Source: an uncultured Actinomycetes bacterium (GTDB lineage: Bacteria > Actinomycetota > Acidimicrobiia > Acidimicrobiales > RAAP-2). From it: 41,332 bases of DNA. Below, in pieces: positions 33,753 to 41,141 of this stretch (positions are counted from its first letter, which is position 1; each line of letters starts with the position of its first letter). The notes below the pieces were generated by a model that saw only the letters and a list, made by a program, of their open reading frames with translations, was not told where the DNA came from and ran no database searches. Where the stretch lies: positions 1 through 41,332 of the forward strand of contig CAIKCI010000036.1 in assembly GCA_903825895.1 (NCBI GenBank), given 5' to 3'. Position numbers and translations under genes: made by a program.

Positions 33753-34109
33753 GTGAACATCGAAGAGTTTTACGTGCAAGATGAGCGACGCCGAGCTTCT
33801 CGGGAGATTGAGTTTGGGCGTGACTGGCGAGATGCCAAGAACGTTCGTTATGAACTGAGTTGGGTCGAAGATACCGGTGAGGTCTACCTCATGAGGGAGC
33901 CTGTCCCTGGGGCCTACGAAGACCCCTTCGGCGACATCATCGTCGACAAAGAAGACCTTGATGGTCTCGTTGTCTCACTCCTAGGCGTCGTAACATCTCA
34001 TGAGCGCCTCGAAGAAGTGTTGGTCGGCTGGCCTGAGGCCATGGCAGGACCCGAAGGTGTTGAGTGGCTTGCCGCAACGTTGCGTGCCGCAGGCGTCGTT
34101 AAGGCTTAG
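33753..34109 (+). CDS. Small conserved acidic protein of unknown function
   Basis: This 118-residue soluble protein starts MNIEEFYVQDERRRASREIEFGRDW and contains the acidic YEDPFGDIIVDKEDLDGLV. A more hydrophobic C-terminal half follows (GVEWLAATLRAAGVV). It has no signal, membrane segment or recognisable motif. Codon use is like that of its neighbours, so it is very likely a real gene. The stop codon overlaps the convergent kinase stop by four bases. Confidence 0.65.
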   Translation: MNIEEFYVQDERRRASREIEFGRDWRDAKNVRYELSWVEDTGEVYLMREPVPGAYEDPFGDIIVDKEDLDGLVVSLLGVVTSHERLEEVLVGWPEAMAGPEGVEWLAATLRAAGVVKA

Positions 34110-35197
34110 GCCAACGAGGCGGGGCTTGGCAGGCCCAGCAACTGAGCGATAAATTGCGTCGCCAAGTTATTGGTGTCCATATCCGTGTCTTCCGGCATTT
34201 GGCCGTAGCTCACGAGCAAGTCTGTTAGCCGGCTCATAATGACCGCAAAGCGGAATCCAGCGAAGACTTCATACCAAAAGAGATCGCCCACTTTGCGACC
34301 GAGGCGCTCTTCGTAGCGAGCAATCGTTGCATCATGATCGCCAAAGCCAGGAGGGCGAGCAACGCCGAGGCCCTCTGAGAACTGACGGTCGAAGTAGAGC
34401 CACCAGCCCAGATCCAACTCGGGAGGTCCCACCGTTGCCATTTCCCAGTCCAACACCGCAGCGGGAGCAAAGTCCTTCCAAATCATGTTGCCGATACGAC
34501 TGTCACCCCAGGACAGGACGAGGTCACCGTCGGGCGTTGGTTGATTTGCGACGAGCCACTCCCACGCTGCTTCCGCGGTGGGCTGTGGTCGACCCTTTGA
34601 CGCAGAATCAAGGAATGCGCGGTAGTAGTTCATGTTGCGCTCAAGGCCAGGTGCACCGTACTTGTCATCAGCGAGTGCGCCAAGTCCAAGAGCCTTCCAG
34701 TCAAGCTTGTGAATGTCCGCCAAGGCGTCAATGCCGTTCCACCAAAGATTGGCTTGATCTTCTTCACTGGACTCCAAGAGCCACCCTTCCAAGGTGTACG
34801 GCAAATTGTCTGCGGGGATCAGACCATCGACATGATCCATCACGAAGAACGGCACGCCAAGAGTTTCGGGGTTGTCTTCATACCACCGCAGCGTTGGAAC
34901 CGGCACCGTGGGCTGGTCTTGAAGAGCGTTCATCACCCGATACTGCAAGGTAAAGTCCGCATCCAAGAACAAGGTGTGACGAGTCGGGTGCACGCGCAGC
35001 ACCAGGCGGTGCTCGCTGCGCTCACCATCTTCGCTCCAGGTGGCGGTGAGCAGAATCGTCTCGTTGGAAAACCCCGATGACGTCGGGGCATGGAGATCGG
35101 TGATGACCGGGTCGGCGGATTCGCCCAGTGTTTTCCTGAGCCACGCGGTCAGCGAGGCATGGAGGGCTTCAGGGTCACGTTCGGTAAGTTCAGGCAC
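34106..35197 (-). CDS. APH-fold phosphotransferase family protein (ACAD10/11 N-domain type)
   Basis: This 363-residue protein has the aminoglycoside-phosphotransferase fold. SGFSNETILLTA is the nucleotide loop. RLVLRVHP carries a Lys-position variant, and FFVMDHVDGLIPADNLPY forms the hinge. VLSWGDSRIGNMIW holds the catalytic Asp loop, and VLDWEMATVGPPELDLGWWL the metal-binding Asp. The usual His of the HGD motif is Trp here, which is common in the branch related to acyl-CoA-dehydrogenase-linked kinases. The substrate is unknown; hydroxyacyl-CoA or another small molecule is more likely than an antibiotic. The GTG start lies six bases after TAGTCT. Confidence 0.8.
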   Translation of the reverse strand: MPELTERDPEALHASLTAWLRKTLGESADPVITDLHAPTSSGFSNETILLTATWSEDGERSEHRLVLRVHPTRHTLFLDADFTLQYRVMNALQDQPTVPVPTLRWYEDNPETLGVPFFVMDHVDGLIPADNLPYTLEGWLLESSEEDQANLWWNGIDALADIHKLDWKALGLGALADDKYGAPGLERNMNYYRAFLDSASKGRPQPTAEAAWEWLVANQPTPDGDLVLSWGDSRIGNMIWKDFAPAAVLDWEMATVGPPELDLGWWLYFDRQFSEGLGVARPPGFGDHDATIARYEERLGRKVGDLFWYEVFAGFRFAVIMSRLTDLLVSYGQMPEDTDMDTNNLATQFIAQLLGLPSPASLA

Positions 35198-35203
35198 GGC
35201 ACG

Positions 35204-35209
35204 AGACTA
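35204..35209 (-). promoter_or_regulatory. -10 hexamer for the APH-fold gene
   Basis: TAGTCT on the minus strand, then CGTGCC, then the GTG at 35197. The same hexamer and spacing recur at 40154-40159. Confidence 0.5.
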
Positions 35210-35221
35210 GGGCGATTTGGC

Positions 35222-35227
35222 TAGGGT
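35222..35227 (+). promoter_or_regulatory. -10 hexamer for the 111-residue conserved protein
   Basis: TAGGGT, then TTCCAC, then the ATG at 35234. The gap contains no Shine-Dalgarno sequence, so leaderless translation is the simplest reading. Confidence 0.55.
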
Positions 35228-35233
35228 TTCCAC

Positions 35234-35569
35234 ATGGAACTGATTCTCGATCTCGATGAGGCAATTGTGAAGTTGGCCAACCCTCAAGAATTTGCCCGAT
35301 TCCAAGTCACCGTGGCCGTTCCCGATGGCGCGTCTCCGGCGACCCACGATCACCGCTTAGGTGACGTGGTCTCGGCCCGCAATATCGGCGTGGTCAGCGA
35401 CGACGGTGATGTCTATGTGGACCCGGCAATTCTTCGCTTTTTGTCAGCGGGGGAGGTGGATGAGGACTGGGAGCATGGCTTTGCCTCAATGCTTGCCGTT
35501 GCCGATAGTTCAGGATGGCTCGATCACCAAGGGCGCATTCAAGCCCATGTGGTCTGGCCAAAGGCCTAA
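35234..35569 (+). CDS. Small conserved acidic protein of unknown function
   Basis: This 111-residue soluble protein (MELILDLDEAIVKLANPQEF...) has a run of beta-type segments and ends in DHQGRIQAHVVWPKA. No family is recognised and no membrane segment is present. The gene is divergent from the APH-fold kinase, with only 36 bases between the two start codons. It is followed by the aldehyde dehydrogenase after about 80 bases. Confidence 0.65.
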   Translation: MELILDLDEAIVKLANPQEFARFQVTVAVPDGASPATHDHRLGDVVSARNIGVVSDDGDVYVDPAILRFLSAGEVDEDWEHGFASMLAVADSSGWLDHQGRIQAHVVWPKA

Positions 35570-35647
35570 GAGTACCCAAGGGCCCTCCGAGTCGCTAGAT
35601 TCGAGGGTGCGCGAAGAGTCAAGCGACCAACCAAACAAGGGGGAACC

Positions 35648-37114
35648 GTGGCAGTCAAGAGTTACGACAAATTATTTATCGGTGGCGAATGGGTAGCACC
35701 TGAACGTTCAGCAACCATCGAAGTGGTCTCTCCCTATACCGAAGAAGTGATCGCCAGCGTGCCTGATGGCACCGTCGGCGATATCAATCGAGCCGTCGCC
35801 GCGGCACGTGAAGCCTTTGATCGCGGGCCCTGGCCTCGTATGGCCGTGGCTGAGCGTGCACAAGTCCTGGCAAAAGTGGGTCAGCGACTCGGAGAAGAAC
35901 TCCCTGCGCTCGCTGAGATCATCACCCAAGAAATGGGAACGCCCATTCTCTTTAGCCAGCTCGCCCAAGTAGGTGCACCCATGATGATCTTCAATTACTT
36001 CGCCGAACTCGGGGGAACCTATGCGACCGATGCGGTACGCACCGGCATCTTGAGCCCCGAAGTCCTCGTGACCAAAGAGCCGGTTGGTGTGGTGGGCGCG
36101 ATTGCCCCATGGAACGTGCCCTTGTTCTTGGCTGCCGCCAAGTTGGCACCAGCGCTGCTTGCCGGCTGCACCGTTGTGTTCAAGCCAGCGCCAGAAACAC
36201 CTCTTGATGCATTCAGGCTGGCAGAGATCTTCGTTGAGTGTGGACTGCCAAAGGGCGTCCTTTCGATCGTCCCCGCCGGACGTGAAGTTTCAGAGCGTTT
36301 GGTGAGTCACCCTGATGTCGACAAGATCTCGTTCACCGGTTCAACAGTGGCCGGACGTAAGATTGCCTCGATCTGTGGCGAGCAGTTGAAGCGCTGCACC
36401 TTAGAACTTGGTGGAAAGTCAGCCGCGATTTTACTCGATGACGTTGATCTCGGCGTCACGATACCAATGTTGATGCCCAACGCCTTGATGAATAATGGCC
36501 AGGCGTGTATCGCCCAAACGCGAATCCTGGCCCCACGAGCTCGCTACGACGAAGTCGTTGACGCCATCTGTGAGAGCGTGCGTAATGAGTGGCACGAAGG
36601 CGACCCCATGGATATGGGGACTGCAGTTGGTCCCCTGGTCGCGGCTCGCCAGCGTGACCGCGTAGAAAGCTACATCGCAAAGGGCAAGGACGAAGGTGCA
36701 ATCGCCAAGATCGGTGGGAACAAGAGTTCTCAGCCCCATGGCTGGTTTGTGGAGCCCACGATTTTTTCAAACGTGGACAATAAGATGACCATCGCCCAAG
36801 AAGAGATCTTCGGTCCGGTGCTCGTGGTGATCCCTTATGACGGTGACGATGACGCCGTCTCTATCGCCAACGATTCCGACTATGGATTGTGCGGATCGGT
36901 CTTTAGCGCTGACAATGAGCGGGGCCTTGGGATTGCCCGTCAAGTGCGAACGGGAACCTACATGCTCAATTCGGCAACGCCGATTGACTTCGCCTCGCCG
37001 TTTGGTGGCTACAAGGCTTCGGGTATTGGGCGAGAGTTCGGCCCAGAAGGACTCGAAAGCTTCCTTGAGACCAAGTCGATTAACTTGCCGGCGGGCTATA
37101 CCCCATCGCTCTAA
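35648..37114 (+). CDS. NAD(P)+-dependent aldehyde dehydrogenase
   Basis: This 488-residue member of the aldehyde dehydrogenase superfamily oxidises an aldehyde to its acid. The motifs are APWNVPLFL, KPAPETPLDAF, the cofactor loop FTGSTVAGRKI, the catalytic Glu in LELGGKSA and the catalytic Cys in NNGQACIAQTR. EEIFGPVL and a C-terminal FGGYKASGIGREFGPEGL complete the fold. The length is typical. The GTG start has GGGGGAA six bases upstream. The substrate class cannot be decided by eye. A candidate -10 is TAGATT at 35597-35602. Confidence 0.92.
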   Translation: MAVKSYDKLFIGGEWVAPERSATIEVVSPYTEEVIASVPDGTVGDINRAVAAAREAFDRGPWPRMAVAERAQVLAKVGQRLGEELPALAEIITQEMGTPILFSQLAQVGAPMMIFNYFAELGGTYATDAVRTGILSPEVLVTKEPVGVVGAIAPWNVPLFLAAAKLAPALLAGCTVVFKPAPETPLDAFRLAEIFVECGLPKGVLSIVPAGREVSERLVSHPDVDKISFTGSTVAGRKIASICGEQLKRCTLELGGKSAAILLDDVDLGVTIPMLMPNALMNNGQACIAQTRILAPRARYDEVVDAICESVRNEWHEGDPMDMGTAVGPLVAARQRDRVESYIAKGKDEGAIAKIGGNKSSQPHGWFVEPTIFSNVDNKMTIAQEEIFGPVLVVIPYDGDDDAVSIANDSDYGLCGSVFSADNERGLGIARQVRTGTYMLNSATPIDFASPFGGYKASGIGREFGPEGLESFLETKSINLPAGYTPSL

Positions 37115-37200
37115 GCGAGTTTCCTATCACGAGCGCAACGAACCAAAGGTTCGAAAGCCAGCAAGTCCTAGATCCAGACAGTTCACGAAGCGGTGAACAA

Positions 37201-39213
37201 ATTGGTTACGTCGCAGGACTTGACGGCCTGCGCGCCTTAGCGGTTCTGAGCGTGATGCTGTATCACGCGGGAGTGAGTTGGCTCCCTGCTGGGTTTCTCG
37301 GGGTAGATCTGTTCTTCGTTTTGTCGGGCTTTTTGATCACCACGTTGCTGATCCAAGAATTTCGTCATCGAACAACGATCAAGCTTGGTGAGTTCTGGGC
37401 CCGGCGCGCACGGCGACTTCTCCCGGCGCTCTTTCTTGTCGTCATCTTCTGTTCACTCGTTGTTTGGGTTGTCACTCGTGCGGGAACCTATCCGTCGTTT
37501 GAGTCGGACTCATTTTCGGCACTGTTCTACGTATCGAACTGGCATTTCATCGCTGACGGTAACAACTACTTTCTTGCGAACTCTGCGCCATCGCTTCTGA
37601 CGCATACCTGGAGTTTGGCTATCGAAGAGCAGTTCTATATCCTGTGGCCGGTTGTGCTCCTTGTGTTGTGGAAGTGTGGGCGAGGGCTGCGCACCACGAT
37701 CGCGTTGACCGCAGGCGGAGCCCTGGCATCAACTGCCTGGATGGCCTATCTCTACCACCACGGAGCGAGTCTGGATCGCCTGTATTACGGAACCGATACC
37801 CATTCGCAGTGCTTGATGGTGGGGGCCACCGTGGCCGTTGGTCTGGTGCTCATCCGGCACCGATCCCAGGTGGCGATCAGTGACTCGTCAGCGGACTTAT
37901 CTACCCAGGAGCCATCTCCTGGGGTCCTTAGCTCCCAACAGGCTCGACAGAGAGCATTCGGCGCTGGGAGTGCGGGTCTGGTTGTCCTGTTGGCCTGCTG
38001 GTTCTTCGCGTCATGGTCCGGATCGTTTCTCTATAACGGGGGCTTTCTTGTCGTGGCGCTGAGTGCAGCGCTGGTCATTGTTTCGCTGATGCTTCACCCG
38101 GTCAGTCCTTTGGCCAAGGTGCTCTCGACGCCAAGTCTGGTCTTCATCGGTCGAATCTCCTACGGGCTCTATCTCTGGCACTTCCCGATCTTTCAGGTGC
38201 TCTCTTTCGATCGGATGGGTTTTGGTGGGATTGAGCTCCTGTTGCTTCGCTTTAGTGTCACTTTTCTGGCAGCGATTGCCTCGTTTTATCTTCTCGAACG
38301 ACCTATTCGTCATACGCGTTCGTTGCCAGGATGGAAGACCCCGGCAGTGATGGCGTTAGGCCTTTGCATCGTGGTGGCGACGCTTGTCGGAGCTACCCAC
38401 GCCTCGGCGAGCTCATCAGCCGATACGAGTCAGATTCAACAAGAAAATGGCGCCGTGGCTTCTTCCACTCATCAGCCGATCCGCATCATGTTCGTTGGTG
38501 ACTCTGTTTCGTTCACCCTTGGCGGGGCATTATTGGATCCTCTCTATCTCAGCAAGTACAACGCGACGGTTCTCGATGCGGCCGTCGATGCTTGTGGGGT
38601 GATGCCGTACATGCTGGCGAAACGGTTCGTCTCGGTCGATCATGTCCCTTGGTGTACCAACGAACAGGTGCAGGTACCGAGCCAGACGGTCTATGGAAGA
38701 TACGCCCATTACATGAAAACCTTTCGCCCAAATATCGTCGTAGTGTTGTCAGGCCGATGGGAAACAGTTAACGAAGTCGTCAATGGTACGAATGAAAATA
38801 TTCGCCAACCCAAATTTCAACAACAAGTTCGCGCGGGACTTAAGCGTCTGATCACGATGTCAAAAACCTACGGGGCGCGAGCGGTACTCTACTCATTTCC
38901 GTGCATCTGGGGTGGAAGTGCGGTGCCGAATGGAAACGAAACTGCCAGTGAGATTAACAAGCGGATCACGATCTATAACGGTCTCGTCTCTTCCGTTGCG
39001 AAGCAAAACCGCTCCGACGCGTCATATTTCAATTTCGATAAGCTCGCCTGTCCGGGAGGACAGTTCCGTTGGTCACTTGACGGCACGGTTATCCGGAACC
39101 CCGACGGCGACCACATCAACGTGGGCGCAAGCAAGGTGCTTTCTCCTCGGCTCCTTCCGTATCTGGTGAAACAAGGAACATTGGCCAGGAACCATACAAA
39201 CAAAACTGGGTGA
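37201..39213 (+). CDS. Acyltransferase family 3 (OafA-like) membrane protein with C-terminal SGNH domain; start unclear
   Basis: This integral membrane O-acyltransferase modifies an envelope sugar polymer. The conserved N-terminus reads IGYVAGLDGLRALAVLSVMLYHAG, then FLGVDLFFVLSGFLIT, about ten membrane helices, FWARRARRLLPA, and the acyltransferase motif in SLAIEEQFYILWPV. A periplasmic SGNH domain follows the last helix (FVGDSVSF with Ser, and GDHINVG with Asp-His near the C-terminus). The first ATG/GTG in frame (GTG 37252) would delete the conserved GLDGLRALAV helix. No ATG, GTG or TTG lies in frame between it and the stop at 37081. Non-canonical ATT 37201 or a frameshift from GTG 37193 are the options. 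Confidence 0.82.
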   Translation: MGYVAGLDGLRALAVLSVMLYHAGVSWLPAGFLGVDLFFVLSGFLITTLLIQEFRHRTTIKLGEFWARRARRLLPALFLVVIFCSLVVWVVTRAGTYPSFESDSFSALFYVSNWHFIADGNNYFLANSAPSLLTHTWSLAIEEQFYILWPVVLLVLWKCGRGLRTTIALTAGGALASTAWMAYLYHHGASLDRLYYGTDTHSQCLMVGATVAVGLVLIRHRSQVAISDSSADLSTQEPSPGVLSSQQARQRAFGAGSAGLVVLLACWFFASWSGSFLYNGGFLVVALSAALVIVSLMLHPVSPLAKVLSTPSLVFIGRISYGLYLWHFPIFQVLSFDRMGFGGIELLLLRFSVTFLAAIASFYLLERPIRHTRSLPGWKTPAVMALGLCIVVATLVGATHASASSSADTSQIQQENGAVASSTHQPIRIMFVGDSVSFTLGGALLDPLYLSKYNATVLDAAVDACGVMPYMLAKRFVSVDHVPWCTNEQVQVPSQTVYGRYAHYMKTFRPNIVVVLSGRWETVNEVVNGTNENIRQPKFQQQVRAGLKRLITMSKTYGARAVLYSFPCIWGGSAVPNGNETASEINKRITIYNGLVSSVAKQNRSDASYFNFDKLACPGGQFRWSLDGTVIRNPDGDHINVGASKVLSPRLLPYLVKQGTLARNHTNKTG

Positions 39214-39215
39214 CG

Positions 39216-39593
39216 TTATTGAACGTTGTAGGGATTTGATTTCTGAAGTGACTTGCATTGACTTTGTAAGGTTGGAATCAATAAGTACTCAGGAACCCGG
39301 CTTGCTTCGCCGATAGTGGTCATCAGAGCGTTGAGACTGCCGTTGCCGGAAGTGGCATCGGCGGCGTAGGGGAGCGCTTTAAGGAGTTCACCTTGTGCGC
39401 GTTCGGCAATCGATGCTGCATCGGGGGCCGGGGTTGATGGTGTGATCGTATTGTAGAGAGCGATGGACTTGTTGACTTGCTGGCAGGCCTGCTTTGCCAG
39501 TGCCGTCGAGGTTCCCGATCCACAGGCAGCCCCGATGAGTGAACTGGCTCCCAGAAGAAGAGTGGCTCCGGCAATGCGTATTAGTCGAGCCAC
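39216..39593 (-). CDS. Putative lipoprotein of unknown function
   Basis: This 125-residue protein has a lipoprotein-like signal: MARLIR, then the hydrophobic ATLLLGASSLIG, then a cysteine in GAACGSGTST. The residue at -3 is Gly, so the lipobox is imperfect. The mature part is helical, with a Cys pair (ACQQVNK and QSQCKSL). The GTG at 39593 is chosen because the signal then starts at residue 1; an ATG at 39653 adds 20 basic residues and would overlap the upstream gene by 73 bp. No family is recognised. Confidence 0.6.
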   Translation of the reverse strand: MARLIRIAGATLLLGASSLIGAACGSGTSTALAKQACQQVNKSIALYNTITPSTPAPDAASIAERAQGELLKALPYAADATSGNGSLNALMTTIGEASRVPEYLLIPTLQSQCKSLQKSNPYNVQ

Positions 39594-40147
39594 TTCTCGG
39601 CGCTTTCGAGAAGAAAATGGCTGACGGTAGCGCAACGGTCGAAGACGTCGCAAAGGAGTTCCTCTCCTTTTAAGACTCGTGACAACGATACTGGTCGGCG
39701 AGCAACGATGTTCAAGCGACGCTCGGGAGCGTCGGTGGCCGAAGCGAATGAGTCAATCGCCGAGACCTCCAAGGGCAACTCCATCTGGCCGATCCCCGCT
39801 AAGTCAATGGCCAAGCGTAAAAGATCAGGTCCTTGCGGCAGTGGTGGCAGTGGCGGGAGCGCCCAGGTGAAGGTCAGGGGAAAGTGAAAGTCGTCAGGAG
39901 GCTCTTCTTCGTCGCCGAGGCCGATCAGTGCATCTTCAAAACTCAACAATACTCGTGGGTCGACGTCGAGGGCGAGGTGCAGATCAAGGGGCCCGCCACA
40001 GCCGTCTTCGGGGTGAAGATCGACTTCCCACACCTGGCGTAGTGAGTAGGTCTCGACGAAATGACGCTCATCGTGGACGTGGAAGCCATGATCAACGCTG
40101 TGATCCTTGAGTTCAGCGACATATCCTGCGACGTCGATTGCGGCCAT
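39581..40147 (-). CDS. Conserved protein of unknown function
   Basis: This 188-residue soluble protein begins MAAIDVAGYVAELKDHSVDHGF. It contains VDLHPEDGCGGPLDLHLALDVDPRVLLSFED, an acidic patch and a Pro-rich PPLPPLPQGPDLL. No known family is recognised. The gene is divergent from the inositol-monophosphatase-like gene, with leaderless-type -10 hexamers on both sides. It overlaps the putative lipoprotein start by 13 bp, so the two are likely co-expressed. Confidence 0.65.
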   Translation of the reverse strand: MAAIDVAGYVAELKDHSVDHGFHVHDERHFVETYSLRQVWEVDLHPEDGCGGPLDLHLALDVDPRVLLSFEDALIGLGDEEEPPDDFHFPLTFTWALPPLPPLPQGPDLLRLAIDLAGIGQMELPLEVSAIDSFASATDAPERRLNIVARRPVSLSRVLKGEELLCDVFDRCATVSHFLLESAEKWLD

Positions 40148-40153
40148 ACTCCG

Positions 40154-40159
40154 AGACTA
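40154..40159 (-). promoter_or_regulatory. -10 hexamer for the 188-residue conserved protein
   Basis: TAGTCT on the minus strand, then CGGAGT, then the ATG at 40147, a gap of six bases. Confidence 0.5.
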
Positions 40160-40187
40160 GTGGGGCCATTGAGGCATGCGGGCTTGT

Positions 40188-40193
40188 TAGGTT
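40188..40193 (+). promoter_or_regulatory. -10 hexamer for the inositol-monophosphatase-family gene
   Basis: TAGGTT, then GGAATC, then the ATG at 40200, a gap of six bases and no Shine-Dalgarno sequence. Confidence 0.5.
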
Positions 40194-40199
40194 GGAATC

Positions 40200-40940
40200 A
40201 TGGATTCTGTCGTGCTCGCCCAGACCCTCCGCAAAACTGCTGACGCAGTTTTTGACGCGTTAACCGCCTTTGAGGGCCAAGGTGCATCGGGCCAACGTGA
40301 CGGTCAGTATTCATTAGATCTCGTGGCCGACGATGCCGCATGTGCTGTTCTTTTAGGAGCGGGCTTGGGAGTGTTCTCAGAAGAGTCAGGGCGAAGGGGC
40401 GGGGACGACATCATCGTTGTCGTCGACCCCGTCGACGGATCGACCAACTGTGATCGGGGCGTGCCCTTTTATTCGATCTCGCTCTGCGCACTTGATGCAT
40501 CAGGGCCTTATGTCTCATTGGTTGAAAATCTGGCCACTCGTGACGTTTTTGAAGCCATTCGTGGTCGAGGGGCAACAAAGAACGGCAAAGCGATACGCAC
40601 TTCAGGGGCCACCACCACGCGAGGTGGTCTGATCGCTGCGAACGGAATGCTCAGTGGTCGACCCCCATGGGGTCAGGTTCGGACCATGGGATCCTCGGCA
40701 CTTGAGTTGTGCCTTGTGGCGGATGGCTCCCTCGATGGCTATACCCAAGTCTCGGGCGCAGCGATTCATCCGTGGGACTATCTTGCTGGCCTTCAGATCG
40801 TTCAAGAAGCCGGAGGAGCCGTGCGATCAATTGATGGTGAAGAACTCATCATTGTTGAAAATGTTCCTCGGAGACCCTTGGTGGGAGCAACCCAAGTGTT
40901 GGCCGATCAACTTCTTGACGACCTTGAAGGACTTGGCTGA
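40200..40940 (+). CDS. Inositol monophosphatase family protein
   Basis: This 246-residue phosphatase of the Li+-sensitive, Mg2+-dependent superfamily has the metal-binding Glu in VFSEESG (61-62). VVDPVDGSTN (D76, D79) and the C-terminal IHPWDYLAG with the last metal-binding Asp follow. Family members dephosphorylate inositol-1-phosphate, fructose-1,6-bisphosphate, histidinol phosphate or 3'-phosphoadenosine compounds; motifs alone do not tell which. The length fits. It lies upstream of tRNA-Val and is divergent from the 188-residue protein. Confidence 0.88.
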   Translation: MDSVVLAQTLRKTADAVFDALTAFEGQGASGQRDGQYSLDLVADDAACAVLLGAGLGVFSEESGRRGGDDIIVVVDPVDGSTNCDRGVPFYSISLCALDASGPYVSLVENLATRDVFEAIRGRGATKNGKAIRTSGATTTRGGLIAANGMLSGRPPWGQVRTMGSSALELCLVADGSLDGYTQVSGAAIHPWDYLAGLQIVQEAGGAVRSIDGEELIIVENVPRRPLVGATQVLADQLLDDLEGLG

Positions 40941-40980
40941 CAAGGAGTAGCTTTCTGTCGCCTACGCTAGGGAAGTTGTC

Positions 40981-41054
40981 GGGCGCTTAGCTCAGTTGGT
41001 TAGAGCAGCTGGCTTACATCCAGCAGGTCGGGGGTTCGAGTCCCTCAGCGCCCA
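40981..41054 (+). tRNA. tRNA-Val, anticodon TAC
   Basis: The acceptor stem GGGCGCT pairs with AGCGCCC. The D arm contains GCTCAGTTGGTTAGAGC. The anticodon stem GCTGG/CCAGC encloses the loop CTTACAT with anticodon TAC, and the T arm reads GGGGTTCGAGTCCCT. The discriminator is A, and CCA is not encoded. A TACGCT hexamer ends 12 bases before the tRNA (40963-40968) and could be its -10. Confidence 0.95.
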
Positions 41055-41060
41055 CGTCAC

Positions 41061-41097
41061 CACCCGCTCAACGTAATTCGAGTAACTCGAGTGGGTG
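41061..41097. terminator. Hairpin downstream of tRNA-Val
   Basis: CACCCGCTC (41061-41069) pairs with GAGTGGGTG (41089-41097) with one G-T pair. An inner TCGAG/CTCGA stem is an alternative. It lies between the tRNA and the convergent dehydrogenase gene. There is no T-run. Confidence 0.5.
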
Positions 41098-41141
41098 CCT
41101 AGGAACGAATGTTCGGGATTTCTCGCCAGTTCGAGATCTTT

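Noticed and set aside
35583-35606. Terminator or riboswitch upstream of the aldehyde dehydrogenase
   Set aside because: Only a five-base stem (CCCTC/GAGGG) is visible, too weak to call.
40981-41054. Attachment site or integrated element at tRNA-Val
   Set aside because: No integrase and no repeat of the tRNA 3' end is visible in the remaining bases of the window.
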